Positions 28,001 through 35,767 of a DNA stretch of 64,000 bases are shown here, piece after piece (within the stretch, counting starts at the first letter, position 1; every line of letters begins with the position of its first letter). The stretch lies in assembly GCF_900177345.1 (NCBI RefSeq), contig NZ_FWZT01000012.1, positions 149,922 to 213,921 on the forward strand. Direction: 5' to 3'. Under the pieces are notes generated by a model, which did no database searches, was not told the DNA's origin, and saw only the letters and a list, made by a program, of their open reading frames with translations. Both the position numbers and the translations under genes were made by a program. The stretch is from Pseudobacteriovorax antillogorgiicola (GTDB lineage: Bacteria; Bdellovibrionota_B; Oligoflexia; Oligoflexales; Oligoflexaceae).

Positions 28001-28963
28001 TTTGTCGAAATGCATCAAGGATCCATCAAGGTCGAGAGTCAGCTAGGTCAAGGCACTCGCTTTTTAATTGATTTGCCATTGATTCCAGCTAGTGAGCATG
28101 AAACTCTCAAAAAGCTAGAATGGACTCAATCTCAACATGCCATGACTAGACAAGAAGAAGCGCCCCAAAATACAGATGATGCGGATGTGGACCGTAGAAA
28201 GCTCTTAATCATCGATGATAATAGCGAGCTCAGGGCTTTTCTTAAGTTGCAGTTTTCAAGGCAATTCAAAATCCTTGAAGCACAAGACGGACAGGAGGGA
28301 TTAACTATTGCTCGTGAAGAGATTCCTGACCTCATTCTAAGTGATGTGATGATGCCTGTGATGGATGGCTTTGAGTTTTCTAAACGACTGAGGGCAGATC
28401 CTGAAACGGAGTTTATCCCGCTTATTTTGCTGACCGCCAACGATAGCCCTGAAGGCCAAATGGAAGGACTGGGACACGGAGCGGATCATTTTATGACCAA
28501 GCCCTTCGCCATGGAAGAGCTTAGGCTCAGGATTCGAAACTTGCTTACCGGTCGCAAACGTTGGCATGACTACTTTCAGAAACATTTTGCCGTTAGCTCT
28601 GAAGAGCATGAGCCCCCCGAAGCTGAAAAGCCCTTAAGTGCCATCGCTCAAAAAATCCAGACCGCCATTCTTGAAAACCTGGGTGAGCCGGCTCCAGTCT
28701 CAGTGGTGACACTAGCAGAACTTCTAGAGTTGGATCGCACCAAGCTATATCGTCATTGCAAGACCGAATTTGATATGTCGCCAGGGGATCTTATTAAATC
28801 GATTCGGTTGGAAAAGTCAAAAGCCCTTTTGAAAGAAACGAGTCTGCCGGTCAACGATGTCTGCTACACGGTCGGCTTTAAAAGCGTGTCGCATTTTATT
28901 CGCTTGTTTAAGGCAAGTTATGAGATCACGCCCCTTAAGTTTCGGCAGATTGGGGAAGGGTAG
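25019..28963 (+). CDS. Hybrid two-component system: propeller sensor, kinase, receiver, AraC HTH
   Basis: 1314 aa. GTG start with AGGATGG upstream, then a signal peptide (about residues 5-25). The periplasmic part is a two-bladed propeller (Reg_prop-like, ~30-640) plus Y_Y_Y domain (~650-730); a transmembrane helix lies at ~738-760. Cytoplasmic modules: HisKA with phospho-acceptor His806 (NISHEIKTPL), HATPase with NLVSNAMKFTP, DTGKGID and GTGLGVGLAV; a receiver domain with phospho-acceptor Asp1109 (LSDVMMPVMDG) and Lys in FMTKPF; and a C-terminal AraC HTH (~1215-1310). All key residues are present. HTCS proteins sense a periplasmic ligand and directly activate transcription. Divergent from the Tc-like operon, which together with the operon at 32372 shares an upstream element, so these are candidate targets. 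Confidence 0.96.
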   Translation: MLQCTLRIRILLLVALFISKSGFAVNKPIWLGDPELVFFEEPRYEPHNSWSVSFWNGHILIGCGQGIATFDGQSWGLIPSPNNSKIFNTLVHNDRIYAGMFGDFGYFERDQKQGWRFISLAPKDLDIASIYFVTKIGPRIYFNSNRALYQIDERGSVRWLEAPRARRMMSHKNGLFLHISSQGLKKLDTETFKLELITGPQKFNGPAVEGMVSLADQDLIVTRLAIWQSVRGRAYSTLDWWVPSVPAPENIQVAKTLVGQVWALGAENGIYVFEGTDLKRYIGKGQLPSPLTRDLGLSPEGFLWAVTDAGIARVDLKQDLGFFPPKQIKQSILGAIEFRGEVLVGTTKGLFVIDHKRPERYYKRIAPSLSFVNSFYPTAAGLLVLHSRGVSLIRELGPKLKMDDIIDSEVFYERIIKDPGNERYYITSNLGMERISYDPDGASFKNDGIASALKTRFKTIAFDSKEEIWAENRKGHIFRIGQLDLWPRPQITKLAVPSRDLSQRMALHKMGDELIFTTNKGVYRFRPELNDPWQRHPDFSPSLSQSKFPLENFTPYKDKFLASLGPQLGFFEKRDGKYQWNEESFHHFKNQTEVEAIFVGGNGDIFVSSSEGLIRVRPRPKNRLAPLTKPRLHKISRLDQEESFFETGRKEAWFFPAEVNSLRFEIHHPLLERDGVMFRFRISRQWSKWQSVRSFEINNHEHGKYTLQVQARDRYGRLSDIGETRFSIAAPWYQTSLAYFSYLLAIVVLLSFFMAQYLKLRTLKLEQEKQKLETIVAERTATVSAQAKKIEAIHKAKNDLFTNISHEIKTPLSLIQAPLEELRSQPMDKDDSGHLYLETAIRNARRLSNLISQILEIQKLDDGHLPYQPEPYDLIVLARDVVEAFSGMAFQKDIKLSFEAEIDRLALKLDGRKIEWILYNLVSNAMKFTPQKGRIDVRVEVMENRVRLTVQDTGKGIDSDQQDLIFERYYQVQQNQDSKYGGTGLGVGLAVVREFVEMHQGSIKVESQLGQGTRFLIDLPLIPASEHETLKKLEWTQSQHAMTRQEEAPQNTDDADVDRRKLLIIDDNSELRAFLKLQFSRQFKILEAQDGQEGLTIAREEIPDLILSDVMMPVMDGFEFSKRLRADPETEFIPLILLTANDSPEGQMEGLGHGADHFMTKPFAMEELRLRIRNLLTGRKRWHDYFQKHFAVSSEEHEPPEAEKPLSAIAQKIQTAILENLGEPAPVSVVTLAELLELDRTKLYRHCKTEFDMSPGDLIKSIRLEKSKALLKETSLPVNDVCYTVGFKSVSHFIRLFKASYEITPLKFRQIGEG

Positions 28964-28986
28964 CGCGTGACGCGCTACCATGAGGC

Positions 28987-30216
28987 TTATCGTGCTCGCA
29001 AGCAGATTATTGACATTCCAGCGCAATCTTCCTTGCGGCCATCACGATCTACACACGCGATACGCCAGGTTCTTTTACTAGTCGGTCGACTCTCACGAAG
29101 AGAAAACTGCCAGCTTCCTGATGAACCGTATCCACCACCTGATAGGACGGTCTCGTTAGTGTCACAGGAGCAGTCGTAGTGGCTCTTATATCCACTTATC
29201 TTACAGTCCTTCCAATAGGTTGATAGGTGTTGTGACTTAACCGTGCCGTCCGAGATCTTGCTGGTCCCGATGGCGTTGGGAGCGATTTGACTCCACCCTA
29301 CGGCACTGTTAGCGATCTTGCTTGATGTTACCGCGTCATCGGCTATTTTTGACGAGGTAACCGCTCCCGTAGCAATCTCACTTGATCCAACTGCATTGCT
29401 TGCGATTTCTGAAGCACGCACAGCATTGGCGGCGATTTCGTTGAATCCCACAGCATTCGTTGCGATCTCCAATGTACCAACCGCTCCAGTGGCAATTTCA
29501 GAGGCTCCTACAGCATTTGCGGCAATCTCAGATGAACCGACAGCATTGTCAGCTATTTCGCTCGACCCAACAGCGTTACTTGCTATCTCACTTGATCCAA
29601 CAGCGTTGCTGGCAATTTCAGAAGAGCCTACAGCATTCACCTGGATTTCATTAGATCCTACAGCGTCATTTGCAATCTCTAGCGCACCTACGGCGCCGGT
29701 AGCAATTTCGGAAGCACCTACCGCATTGTCTTTGATCTGAGTCGAACCGATACTGTTGGGAAGGTTTTTCGTATCCTCTAGATTCTTGACCTGCAATTCG
29801 AGTTTAGAGAGTTCACTGTCAACGAGAACACCACTCACCACACCCGATTGAGCTCTCTTGCTTCCACGAGAGTTCTGAAGTTCGCATTTTGCTTCGCTCT
29901 CAGTGTAGACAAAAATCTGGCAGTTAGTGGCTGCAATACAAATCTTGGCACATTGCTGATAGTTTGCAACGCCGTTTGTTGTGGAGCTGACCATTCCCAA
30001 GTACCTATTATTAGGCTCTATCCGGAAGCGGCTCGCCGATAGGCTCGTGTTTTCCTGGTCCTTGATACGGTTTTCAAGAATCTGCACGCGGGCTCTGGTA
30101 GTCGCGACTACTGAGTTTGAAGCATCAGTCTGAGCATAGATTCCACTGGTAAATGCAAGGGTTGATCCCAGAAAAATGGGGGCTAATTTAAACATGTTTT
30201 TCATTTTGATTTTCAT
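28987..30216 (-). CDS. Exported protein with PAN-like domain and 11-residue repeats
   Basis: 409 aa. A signal peptide (~1-28, SGIYA-QTD) is followed by a short coiled coil. A PAN/apple-like cysteine module comes next (~75-125: CAKICIAATNCQIFVYTESEAKC). About sixteen 11-residue repeats of the form NAVGSSEIASx occupy ~160-335, and a Cys-rich C-terminal domain follows (CKISGYKSHYDCSCD, WRIACVDRDG). The repeats have no charge except one Glu and are likely to form a beta-solenoid or fibre, as in tail-fibre-like or surface-filament proteins. Second gene of an operon with the 705-aa secreted protein (38-bp gap). Convergent with the sensor kinase gene, 23 bp apart. Surface adhesin or fibre is an inference. 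Confidence 0.8.
   Translation of the reverse strand: MKIKMKNMFKLAPIFLGSTLAFTSGIYAQTDASNSVVATTRARVQILENRIKDQENTSLSASRFRIEPNNRYLGMVSSTTNGVANYQQCAKICIAATNCQIFVYTESEAKCELQNSRGSKRAQSGVVSGVLVDSELSKLELQVKNLEDTKNLPNSIGSTQIKDNAVGASEIATGAVGALEIANDAVGSNEIQVNAVGSSEIASNAVGSSEIASNAVGSSEIADNAVGSSEIAANAVGASEIATGAVGTLEIATNAVGFNEIAANAVRASEIASNAVGSSEIATGAVTSSKIADDAVTSSKIANSAVGWSQIAPNAIGTSKISDGTVKSQHLSTYWKDCKISGYKSHYDCSCDTNETVLSGGGYGSSGSWQFSLRESRPTSKRTWRIACVDRDGRKEDCAGMSIICLRAR
29270..29760 (-). repeat. 33-bp coding repeat array
   Basis: About fifteen imperfect 33-bp units encode the NAVGSSEIA repeats of the fibre-like protein. Nucleotide divergence between units (third positions vary) shows selection on the protein rather than very recent expansion. 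Not a CRISPR array: there are no spacers. Confidence 0.85.
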
Positions 30217-30254
30217 AGTTTTGGGTCCTATATTTTGTGTTAGTTTGTCTGTGT

Positions 30255-32372
30255 TTAATTTTTCTTATCATTGTAAATCTGACTATCTATGGCTGATTGG
30301 ATACTGAAGAGTTCGCTCTCTTCACCGGGTGCGGACAGATCAAAATGAACCTGTTGCACCTCGTTTGTCAGGTCATATAACTTATCAGAGACTAAGGTAT
30401 CCCCGCGGCGAACCAGTCTTGATGCGGTATCATCAAGGGAGCAATCCATGAATCCATTTTCTGCTTGATTCAGTTCAAATGCCCTCTGAAAGCGAGCGTG
30501 GACGTCTTCTTCAGCAGCATCAGATGCAAAGCTATCAGCTACAAACAGGCGACTGAAATAGTAGGAACCAAGAGATAAAGTATCCAAACTCGGGGTGTAT
30601 TCAAGGTCGCCCGAAGAGCCTGTAAACTCCGAATTTAGATAGAAGCAGAGAAGGTTTTGTGGGATAGAGTCCTTAGCACTGATGAAAATATTGTTTTCAA
30701 AGTCGTCATATTCTTGGGCCACACCATCAAGCATACCGTTGCTGAAACCGGTAGGGTCAAAGTCTTGGGAATAGTCTTGAGCGCTGACAAAGCGGGCAAG
30801 AACTTCCTTAAGCTCGATCCCTTCAATTGTTTGACTGCTAACTAGGTCAAGAGTCGCGCGATCATGAATCACACCCGCGAGACCTTTGTAGGGGCAGAAC
30901 TCTCCTCCCTGGGACTGACCCTGGATGCAGCTCGATAACTCTGTGCTCGCAGTTTCATCAGCTTGAAGCAACTGGTCGTTTAAAACCTTGAAGCTGCCCA
31001 TCACAAGGGGTGCTAGTAGCTCTGAAGCTTGTGGACAAGACTGCCACCTGCTCGAGCAGCCATCAAGAAAATCGACCAGAGCTGGGTCACCTTCTTCGGA
31101 TGGAAGGTAAAACAAGTCACTGAGATCTTGAAAGTTGCGAACTACATTTACCGAGTTTGGATTCCTTTGCGTCCTTTCAAAGGGTCTTGAAGGACCCCCA
31201 TCATGGTATGTGGGGTGGGAGCTAAGCATAACAGCAAGTTTTAGGCGTTCCTTGGGCGCGTCGGCCACCCAACGCCAAAATCTCAGCCACCGATTGGTAA
31301 AGGTTCTAAGAGACTCTCCTCGGTAGGATCCATTTTGCCCCTTGAGCTGATTCAGGTTGGAAACCTGCCACTGATCATAATCGATTTGAAGGTACGCCGC
31401 GGCGTTGCATTGCTGGTCATCACAGTCCCACAATCCACCCAAATCCATGGCCATGGCCATGGCATAGAAATCATCTTGACCAATCTGCTCTGAAAGCCAC
31501 TGTTTTTCTGCATCGGCACCCTCTGACAATAGCGCTAAGACTCTCCATAGCTCCCGGTAGTGACCCTTGAACATGGTGAATATCTCGCTGTCTAGCTGGT
31601 CCCCCTCGAGGATTTCGCTGATGAGGTAGTTATGAATCACCCCTAACTCCGCGGTGTTCAAAAGACCTTCCTGAGATGGTGAGAGGGTTCTATTGTTTAG
31701 CACGGAGCTCAGTAGCTCGCGGTCGATTTGACCTTGGTCATCCCATAAGAGCTCGGTGTCTCCTACTAAAACCTTGCTAAAGATAATCTCACGATCAAGA
31801 TCTGTGGCACCTTCTTGCAGAGGAGTGGTCATGGCCGTTTGATAAGAAGCAAACAAGGCTGGCAAGAGCAGCTCGAGGCGATCAAGCTGATCTTGGGTAA
31901 GACGTAAAGCTTGGCGTGAGATCACAGCATTAAGGAGCAGCTGGCGCCCTATTGTCTCATCAATGGAAAGCTTAGACCAAGAAAGGGATTGTTGGGCCTG
32001 AGGCCAATACTGGGGATAGGTCTCAAAGTATGCCAGGAGTGAAGCGATAAGCTCTTGCCTGGGAGAGCTCTTTTCTAGCTCGTCGCTAAGGCTAGTAATA
32101 ATCGTATTATAGTCGGTCGTCGGGTCAAGATTGATCGCCCACTGCGCACAGACAAGCTGGTGCTGGCTTTGCTCACAAAAAGGAGTTTCATTCGAATCAT
32201 TTGATTCTTCTGGTGACTCGATCTCTGTATCTGGGGGTGGCACAAAAATCTCTGGATCGACGAACACGGGTGGCTTGAATCCGCCAAAAACCTGTGCTCT
32301 TGATATGCTGCTATAGCATACTAAGCCCAGCCATAGCAGAACCCCTATAGCTCTGCCGTTTACAAATTTCAT
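30255..32372 (-). CDS. Large exported protein of unknown function
   Basis: About 705 aa. The frame is open from 32402, but GAGGGA just before the ATG at 32372 and the classical signal peptide that follows (MKFVNGRAIGVLLWLGLVC..., cleavage near SRA-Q) mark the real start. After a Pro-rich acidic linker (PPVFVDPEIFVPPPDTEIE) the body is mostly helical and rich in Glu, Asp, Gln and Leu, with scattered cysteines (such as CDDQQC). No domain recognised. First gene of a two-gene operon with the repeat-fibre protein. Its upstream region carries the element shared with the Tc-like operon, so it may be co-expressed with that toxin. Confidence 0.85.
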   Translation of the reverse strand: MKFVNGRAIGVLLWLGLVCYSSISRAQVFGGFKPPVFVDPEIFVPPPDTEIESPEESNDSNETPFCEQSQHQLVCAQWAINLDPTTDYNTIITSLSDELEKSSPRQELIASLLAYFETYPQYWPQAQQSLSWSKLSIDETIGRQLLLNAVISRQALRLTQDQLDRLELLLPALFASYQTAMTTPLQEGATDLDREIIFSKVLVGDTELLWDDQGQIDRELLSSVLNNRTLSPSQEGLLNTAELGVIHNYLISEILEGDQLDSEIFTMFKGHYRELWRVLALLSEGADAEKQWLSEQIGQDDFYAMAMAMDLGGLWDCDDQQCNAAAYLQIDYDQWQVSNLNQLKGQNGSYRGESLRTFTNRWLRFWRWVADAPKERLKLAVMLSSHPTYHDGGPSRPFERTQRNPNSVNVVRNFQDLSDLFYLPSEEGDPALVDFLDGCSSRWQSCPQASELLAPLVMGSFKVLNDQLLQADETASTELSSCIQGQSQGGEFCPYKGLAGVIHDRATLDLVSSQTIEGIELKEVLARFVSAQDYSQDFDPTGFSNGMLDGVAQEYDDFENNIFISAKDSIPQNLLCFYLNSEFTGSSGDLEYTPSLDTLSLGSYYFSRLFVADSFASDAAEEDVHARFQRAFELNQAENGFMDCSLDDTASRLVRRGDTLVSDKLYDLTNEVQQVHFDLSAPGEESELFSIQSAIDSQIYNDKKN

Positions 32373-32473
32373 ATCGGTCCCTCTTTCTTTGAAATTGAAC
32401 ATGTGGGCTTCACTGCGGGGGTGTAGTCCCGAGAAAAGCTCCCCGTGTGGGTTGGCAGGAATCTAGTCCAATG

Positions 32474-32523
32474 TGAGAAAAACGAGGTAGTCTGCGCGTG
32501 CGGAAAATATCCTCCTGGCGCAT
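32474..32523 (-). promoter_or_regulatory. Conserved upstream element, copy 2
   Basis: Aligns with 24770-24818 at nearly the same distance from its start codon (102 versus 97 bp). The surrounding sequences are not alike, so the conservation is local and suggests a common regulator of both operons. Confidence 0.5.
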
Positions 32524-33173
32524 TCTTTAGTAAATATCTAATAGTATTAACTATTATAGTTTAAGATGTGTGAATGAAATGAGCATTGTTGGGGTAAAGC
32601 TCGGTTATTTTAGAGACAGAGAATGCTGTAGAGATGGTGTTCCTCCAGTGATAGACCGCCAGGTTGTTTGCTTGGAAATTGGGAAGTAATATTGATGTTA
32701 GTATTATTTGTTTTGACGCATTAAGGCCCTACTTCAATGCATGCCGACATTCGGCAGGCTTGTAGCTGGAAGGGAGACACTGTTCTACAATACAAACGTG
32801 GAGTATGACAATGTTCCTCTATACTGATGGTAGTGAAACAACAGCTGCAAATCGTCCCCACCTTAGCTCCCCTAGAAATAGAGGGCAAAGCCCCAAGTCT
32901 GCCCTGACCTCTGGAATCCATCTTGATTTTCAGAATGCCAGCGCTACATTTTTTTGGGTACTTAATCGCAAGGACTATAGAGCTTTTCTTTGAAGGTGAA
33001 GTGGCTTGATGTGGACCACGTGCAATATTGCAGTCTGAATAGTAGCCGACAGAATGAGAGTCTTCGAATTAAAAAGATGCCATCTTTTGGATCGTATGAA
33101 TTACTCGATACAGAGGAAGGGTCTCCAACTCTTTCTTAAGCAATCGTTATAAATAACTGATATTATTGACTTT
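32524..33173. other. Gene-free interval before the right repeat
   Basis: About 650 bp. Short plus-strand frames here lack ribosome-binding sites and protein-like composition. No promoter, tRNA or terminator that I can support. Confidence 0.45.
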
Positions 33174-33560
33174 TGGTGCCCGGGGCCGGACTTGAACCTT
33201 ACTGAAGGTATAGGTTATGCCAAGGGTTTGGTCCAGTGGAAAGCTGGGACAGAATTCCCAAGTGTCGTTATCTCAAGACTTGATCCATGTTTTCTGCAAT
33301 AATTTCAGTGTTGTAAATAAAGGATTTAGCCGTAAGGTGTATTTTACAAAGCACTTAATCGGCTGAAGCTTCAAGTAATAGCTATTGATTCTAGTTGATT
33401 AGTGGTTGGTGTCGCTGTAGTTCTACGAATTTCAATGGCGAGAACGGAGAACTCCTAGAAATCTGCGCTGATTTTGATTTCTAATCGCGTTCTAAAACCT
33501 AACCTTCTCAAGAAAACCCGGAATAAATCTGAGGTGGCTTCTTGACGAAGCCTAGTTGGG
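33174..33560. repeat. Long direct repeat, copy B (right boundary of ~20-kb segment)
   Basis: Same element as 13004-13391: identical at 33174-33454, then diverged with small indels. It again begins with the tRNA 3'-end fragment (33174-33198, minus strand). In the diverged part the hairpin is retained with a changed loop (AGAAATC...GATTTCT), and the terminal GGCTTCTT stem has one mismatch. Confidence 0.9.
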
Positions 33561-33745
33561 TCAAAGAAGTTGGCTTTGGCTTTAACTGAGAGAGCATGGA
33601 GAAAAGTATGACTCTATCTTCGATCATTAGGGATGAGATTTGGACTAATCTTCCCTGACTCTCTGAAATATTCTAGAGCAAGTTTCATCTTGTTTACAAT
33701 CAACCTGGAACATTGCCCATACTGTCGGAGCAAGCTAGCATTCAC

Positions 33746-34189
33746 TCAAATAGAAACCTTAGAGCAACTTCCGTCTACAATATTGCCCATCAATTCAACA
33801 CACACGAATTTGTACACTATTTCCGAATACCATAAATCAAAGCTCCAATACTTAAATTCACATTGATTGAAACTGAGTCGCTCTGATGAGACAAATAGAT
33901 AATTCGCATAGATTCCTTCACCTGCTTCTATAGAACTTGGTATATGAAAAGCCTGTACACCGTTGTTTATCCAGACTCCATTTTTATTCTGACACTTTGG
34001 AGTTACTCTAATAGTATCACCAATGAACAAAACAGGTAACTCTTCAACAGTCATTGTACTGTTAAAACGGAAAGAGTTAGGCGATAGAACTGTTAGCGAA
34101 AAATCATCTATTTTTAAACCTTCTTCTTGAATAGAAGTGCAAGACATAGCGTTCCAAGCAAGTAGAGCAGTTATAAGGGGTCTTTTCAT
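33746..34189 (-). CDS. Small lipoprotein of unknown function
   Basis: 147 aa. Signal peptide MKRPLITALLAWNAMSC with lipobox ending at Cys17. The mature part is beta-rich with three further cysteines (PKCQNKNG, NQCEFKYW, KFVCVEL). It lies at the distal end of the cassette array on the same strand, 127 bp after the last cassette relic, so it could be a further immunity-type or accessory gene; no family recognised. Confidence 0.65.
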   Translation of the reverse strand: MKRPLITALLAWNAMSCTSIQEEGLKIDDFSLTVLSPNSFRFNSTMTVEELPVLFIGDTIRVTPKCQNKNGVWINNGVQAFHIPSSIEAGEGIYANYLFVSSERLSFNQCEFKYWSFDLWYSEIVYKFVCVELMGNIVDGSCSKVSI

Positions 34190-34315
34190 TAGTCTGTATA
34201 CCTATTAATGGGTGATATATGTATGCCAAGGAGTGCTTTGCACATCCCCTAGGCTACTTTCGGCGGAAAGCTAGCCTTTAAGCGTGAGAGTTTTCATATC
34301 TAAGTGAGCTTAACC

Positions 34316-34420
34316 TCAAAGGCCTATATGCCCTGTTTTGTTGACTGTTTTGAAATCAACGCTGTTCTTATTTATTTGCCAAGCTAAATCGTCGGCCATT
34401 TGCTTCGGTGTCTTTGCGCC
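34316..34420 (-). pseudogene. Truncated toxin C-terminal cassette relic
   Basis: Starts with the shared GGCGCAAA junction (34413-34420) four bases after the stop of the preceding immunity gene. It reads GAKTPKQMADDLAWQINKNS, then DFKTVNKTGHIGL and a stop after 34 residues. The MADxLAxQIxKNSV...NKxGHIDL pattern looks to me like the beginning of a nuclease-type polymorphic toxin tip that has lost its catalytic part. No start codon. It marks the oldest or terminal cassette of the array. Confidence 0.55.
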
Positions 34421-34423
34421 AAG

Positions 34424-34864
34424 TTACTTAATGCCATTTTTTCTAAAATCTGCGATGGTGATAGAGTTAACCTTATCAAATCGCAATTTCCCGAATCTTA
34501 TTGGTTTTATAGATTCAGCAATATCTCCAGCTAATTTGTCAAGTTTGATAGGCTTATCAGGAACTCCGATCAACCGATAAGGGCCTCCATCTTCATCTGA
34601 ATCAAAAGAATAGATCCCTCTTTCTGCTAACTCCTTCCAGATATTTGGTAAGCCATCTGATAGCTTAGGTGCAAAAGCAGCTGAACTAGTCACACTTTGA
34701 GATTTCAATCTATCAATCATCTCATCATACTTGTCCGTATCCTCAAGAAATGCAGCAGGTGCGAATCCCCCTCCTGCTGTGCTAAAAAGTGCAATATTTC
34801 CAATTTCATCACATGCTAGCCAATCATACTCAAAGCCTAGTATTTCATCTGGAGTTTTCTTCAT
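34424..34864 (-). CDS. Immunity protein for deaminase cassette 5
   Basis: 146 aa. It begins 14 bp after the stop of the deaminase tip at 34879 and ends just before the next junction. The N-terminal EYDWLACDEIGNIALFSTAG is the type of motif (DWLAxDxxGxIAxFxTAG) seen in small cytoplasmic immunity proteins of polymorphic toxin loci. It is unrelated by eye to the HEAT-like immunity proteins paired with the two other CAE-type deaminase tips of this array. It likely neutralises its neighbour by direct binding in the cytosol. Confidence 0.65.
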   Translation of the reverse strand: MKKTPDEILGFEYDWLACDEIGNIALFSTAGGGFAPAAFLEDTDKYDEMIDRLKSQSVTSSAAFAPKLSDGLPNIWKELAERGIYSFDSDEDGGPYRLIGVPDKPIKLDKLAGDIAESIKPIRFGKLRFDKVNSITIADFRKNGIK

Positions 34865-34878
34865 CTAATAATCCTTGT

Positions 34879-35211
34879 TTATGGGCCACTCTTATATTTG
34901 GTCTTTGGATCTGGGAAGGCACCTCGCCCATACGTGGACTCGCAATTATTACAAACCTTTACAGGCTTGCCTGTGCGAGGTCTTACTGCTGTTGTAAATT
35001 GAATATCCTTCGGATTTCCCAATGCTGCGGCACAAACTTCTTCTGCACACCCGCGTCCACCTCCACGGTTGGCAGCAGCTGTCACGGTACCTTTCGATGG
35101 GGAATACGCCCCTACAACAGTCGCTGGAGGATGTCTAGATTTGGCTAAATCAGCCGATAATGCGTCCCTTGCAGCCTCCGCTTTTCGGTGCAAACCACTA
35201 TTTGCGCCAAC
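34879..35211 (-). CDS. Displaced toxin C-terminus 5: deaminase domain, no start codon
   Basis: Reads from the junction as VGANSGLHRKAEAARDALSA, like the full-length toxin's GAKAAEQARDATAHQ, then GAYSPSKGTV, GRGCAEEVCAAALG, and RPRTGKPVKVCNNCESTYG. C-A-E and C-x-x-C are the zinc-binding and catalytic residues of a deaminase-superfamily toxin, the same subfamily as the tips at 35768 and at the end of the 2091-aa protein. There is no signal peptide, no start codon at the junction and no ribosome-binding site, so it is a silent cassette unless recombined onto the core. An internal ATG at 35193 could give a short form. Confidence 0.75.
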   Translation of the reverse strand, partial: VGANSGLHRKAEAARDALSADLAKSRHPPATVVGAYSPSKGTVTAAANRGGGRGCAEEVCAAALGNPKDIQFTTAVRPRTGKPVKVCNNCESTYGRGAFPDPKTKYKSGP

Positions 35212-35765
35212 TAATCAACTGAAATCTCTGAAAGTGCTTCAGTCAATTCTCTTTTAAAATCTCTGGATGCTTCTCTGGCAATCGCCTCCTGTAGCTCTGG
35301 CACAATTGTTCTAAACTTTTCCTTCAGTGACACCACCAATTCAAGTGCTTTAGAACGACAGTTTGAACTTGTATCGAGAATTTCCTTCATATAAGTCTCT
35401 ATACCAGCAACTACCCTATCCCTAGTGCCTTGCTTGATATATATTTTGCACCCGTCATAGACACAAATCTCATCTTCTGGAGCATATCCATTGGCTATTT
35501 CAAACAGCAAATCATAGACATATTCTCTGCCATCTATGATTTTGGAATCTAGTATTTCAATCAGGAATGGCACAACAAAATATGCCGACTCGTAAAGGTC
35601 AGATTGAAGCACCACATGGTTGTCAAGTTGCCAGTATGCTCGCTCTCTAGTTTTAGAGTCAACTGATGTTAGATCCCTGATTGCACGGGGTACTTCTGAA
35701 GCAGTTCCTGAAGCAGTCTTTAGATTACTCCAGTCAATTTTTTCTATATTTTTTAGCATAACCAT
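35211..35765 (-). CDS. HEAT-like immunity protein for deaminase cassette 4
   Basis: 184 aa. It begins within 3 bp of the upstream deaminase tip's stop. N-terminus IEKIDWSNLKTASGTASEVP and the following helices (YFVVPFLIEILDSK) are typical of HEAT-repeat immunity proteins (DWSxLxTAxGxAxxVPxxI). The same opening (VEKTDWSKFSG) occurs in the immunity gene at 38129 after the full-length toxin, so the two are paralogues guarding related deaminases. The stop codon TAG overlaps the next cassette junction. Confidence 0.75.
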   Translation of the reverse strand: MVMLKNIEKIDWSNLKTASGTASEVPRAIRDLTSVDSKTRERAYWQLDNHVVLQSDLYESAYFVVPFLIEILDSKIIDGREYVYDLLFEIANGYAPEDEICVYDGCKIYIKQGTRDRVVAGIETYMKEILDTSSNCRSKALELVVSLKEKFRTIVPELQEAIAREASRDFKRELTEALSEISVD

Positions 35766-35767
35766 AC

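Noticed and set aside
29318..29740. Plus-strand frame of 140 codons with repeats
   Set aside because: Antisense shadow of the NAVGSSEIA repeat gene; no ribosome-binding site.
29270..29760. Regular 33-bp repeats resembling a CRISPR array
   Set aside because: Units are contiguous, have no spacers, and encode 11-residue protein repeats in frame.
13004..33560. A prophage or complete integrative conjugative element
   Set aside because: No integrase, capsid, tail, relaxase or conjugation gene is visible between the repeats.
34789..35148. Plus-strand frame across the cassette array
   Set aside because: Antisense to the deaminase tip and its immunity gene, both well supported.
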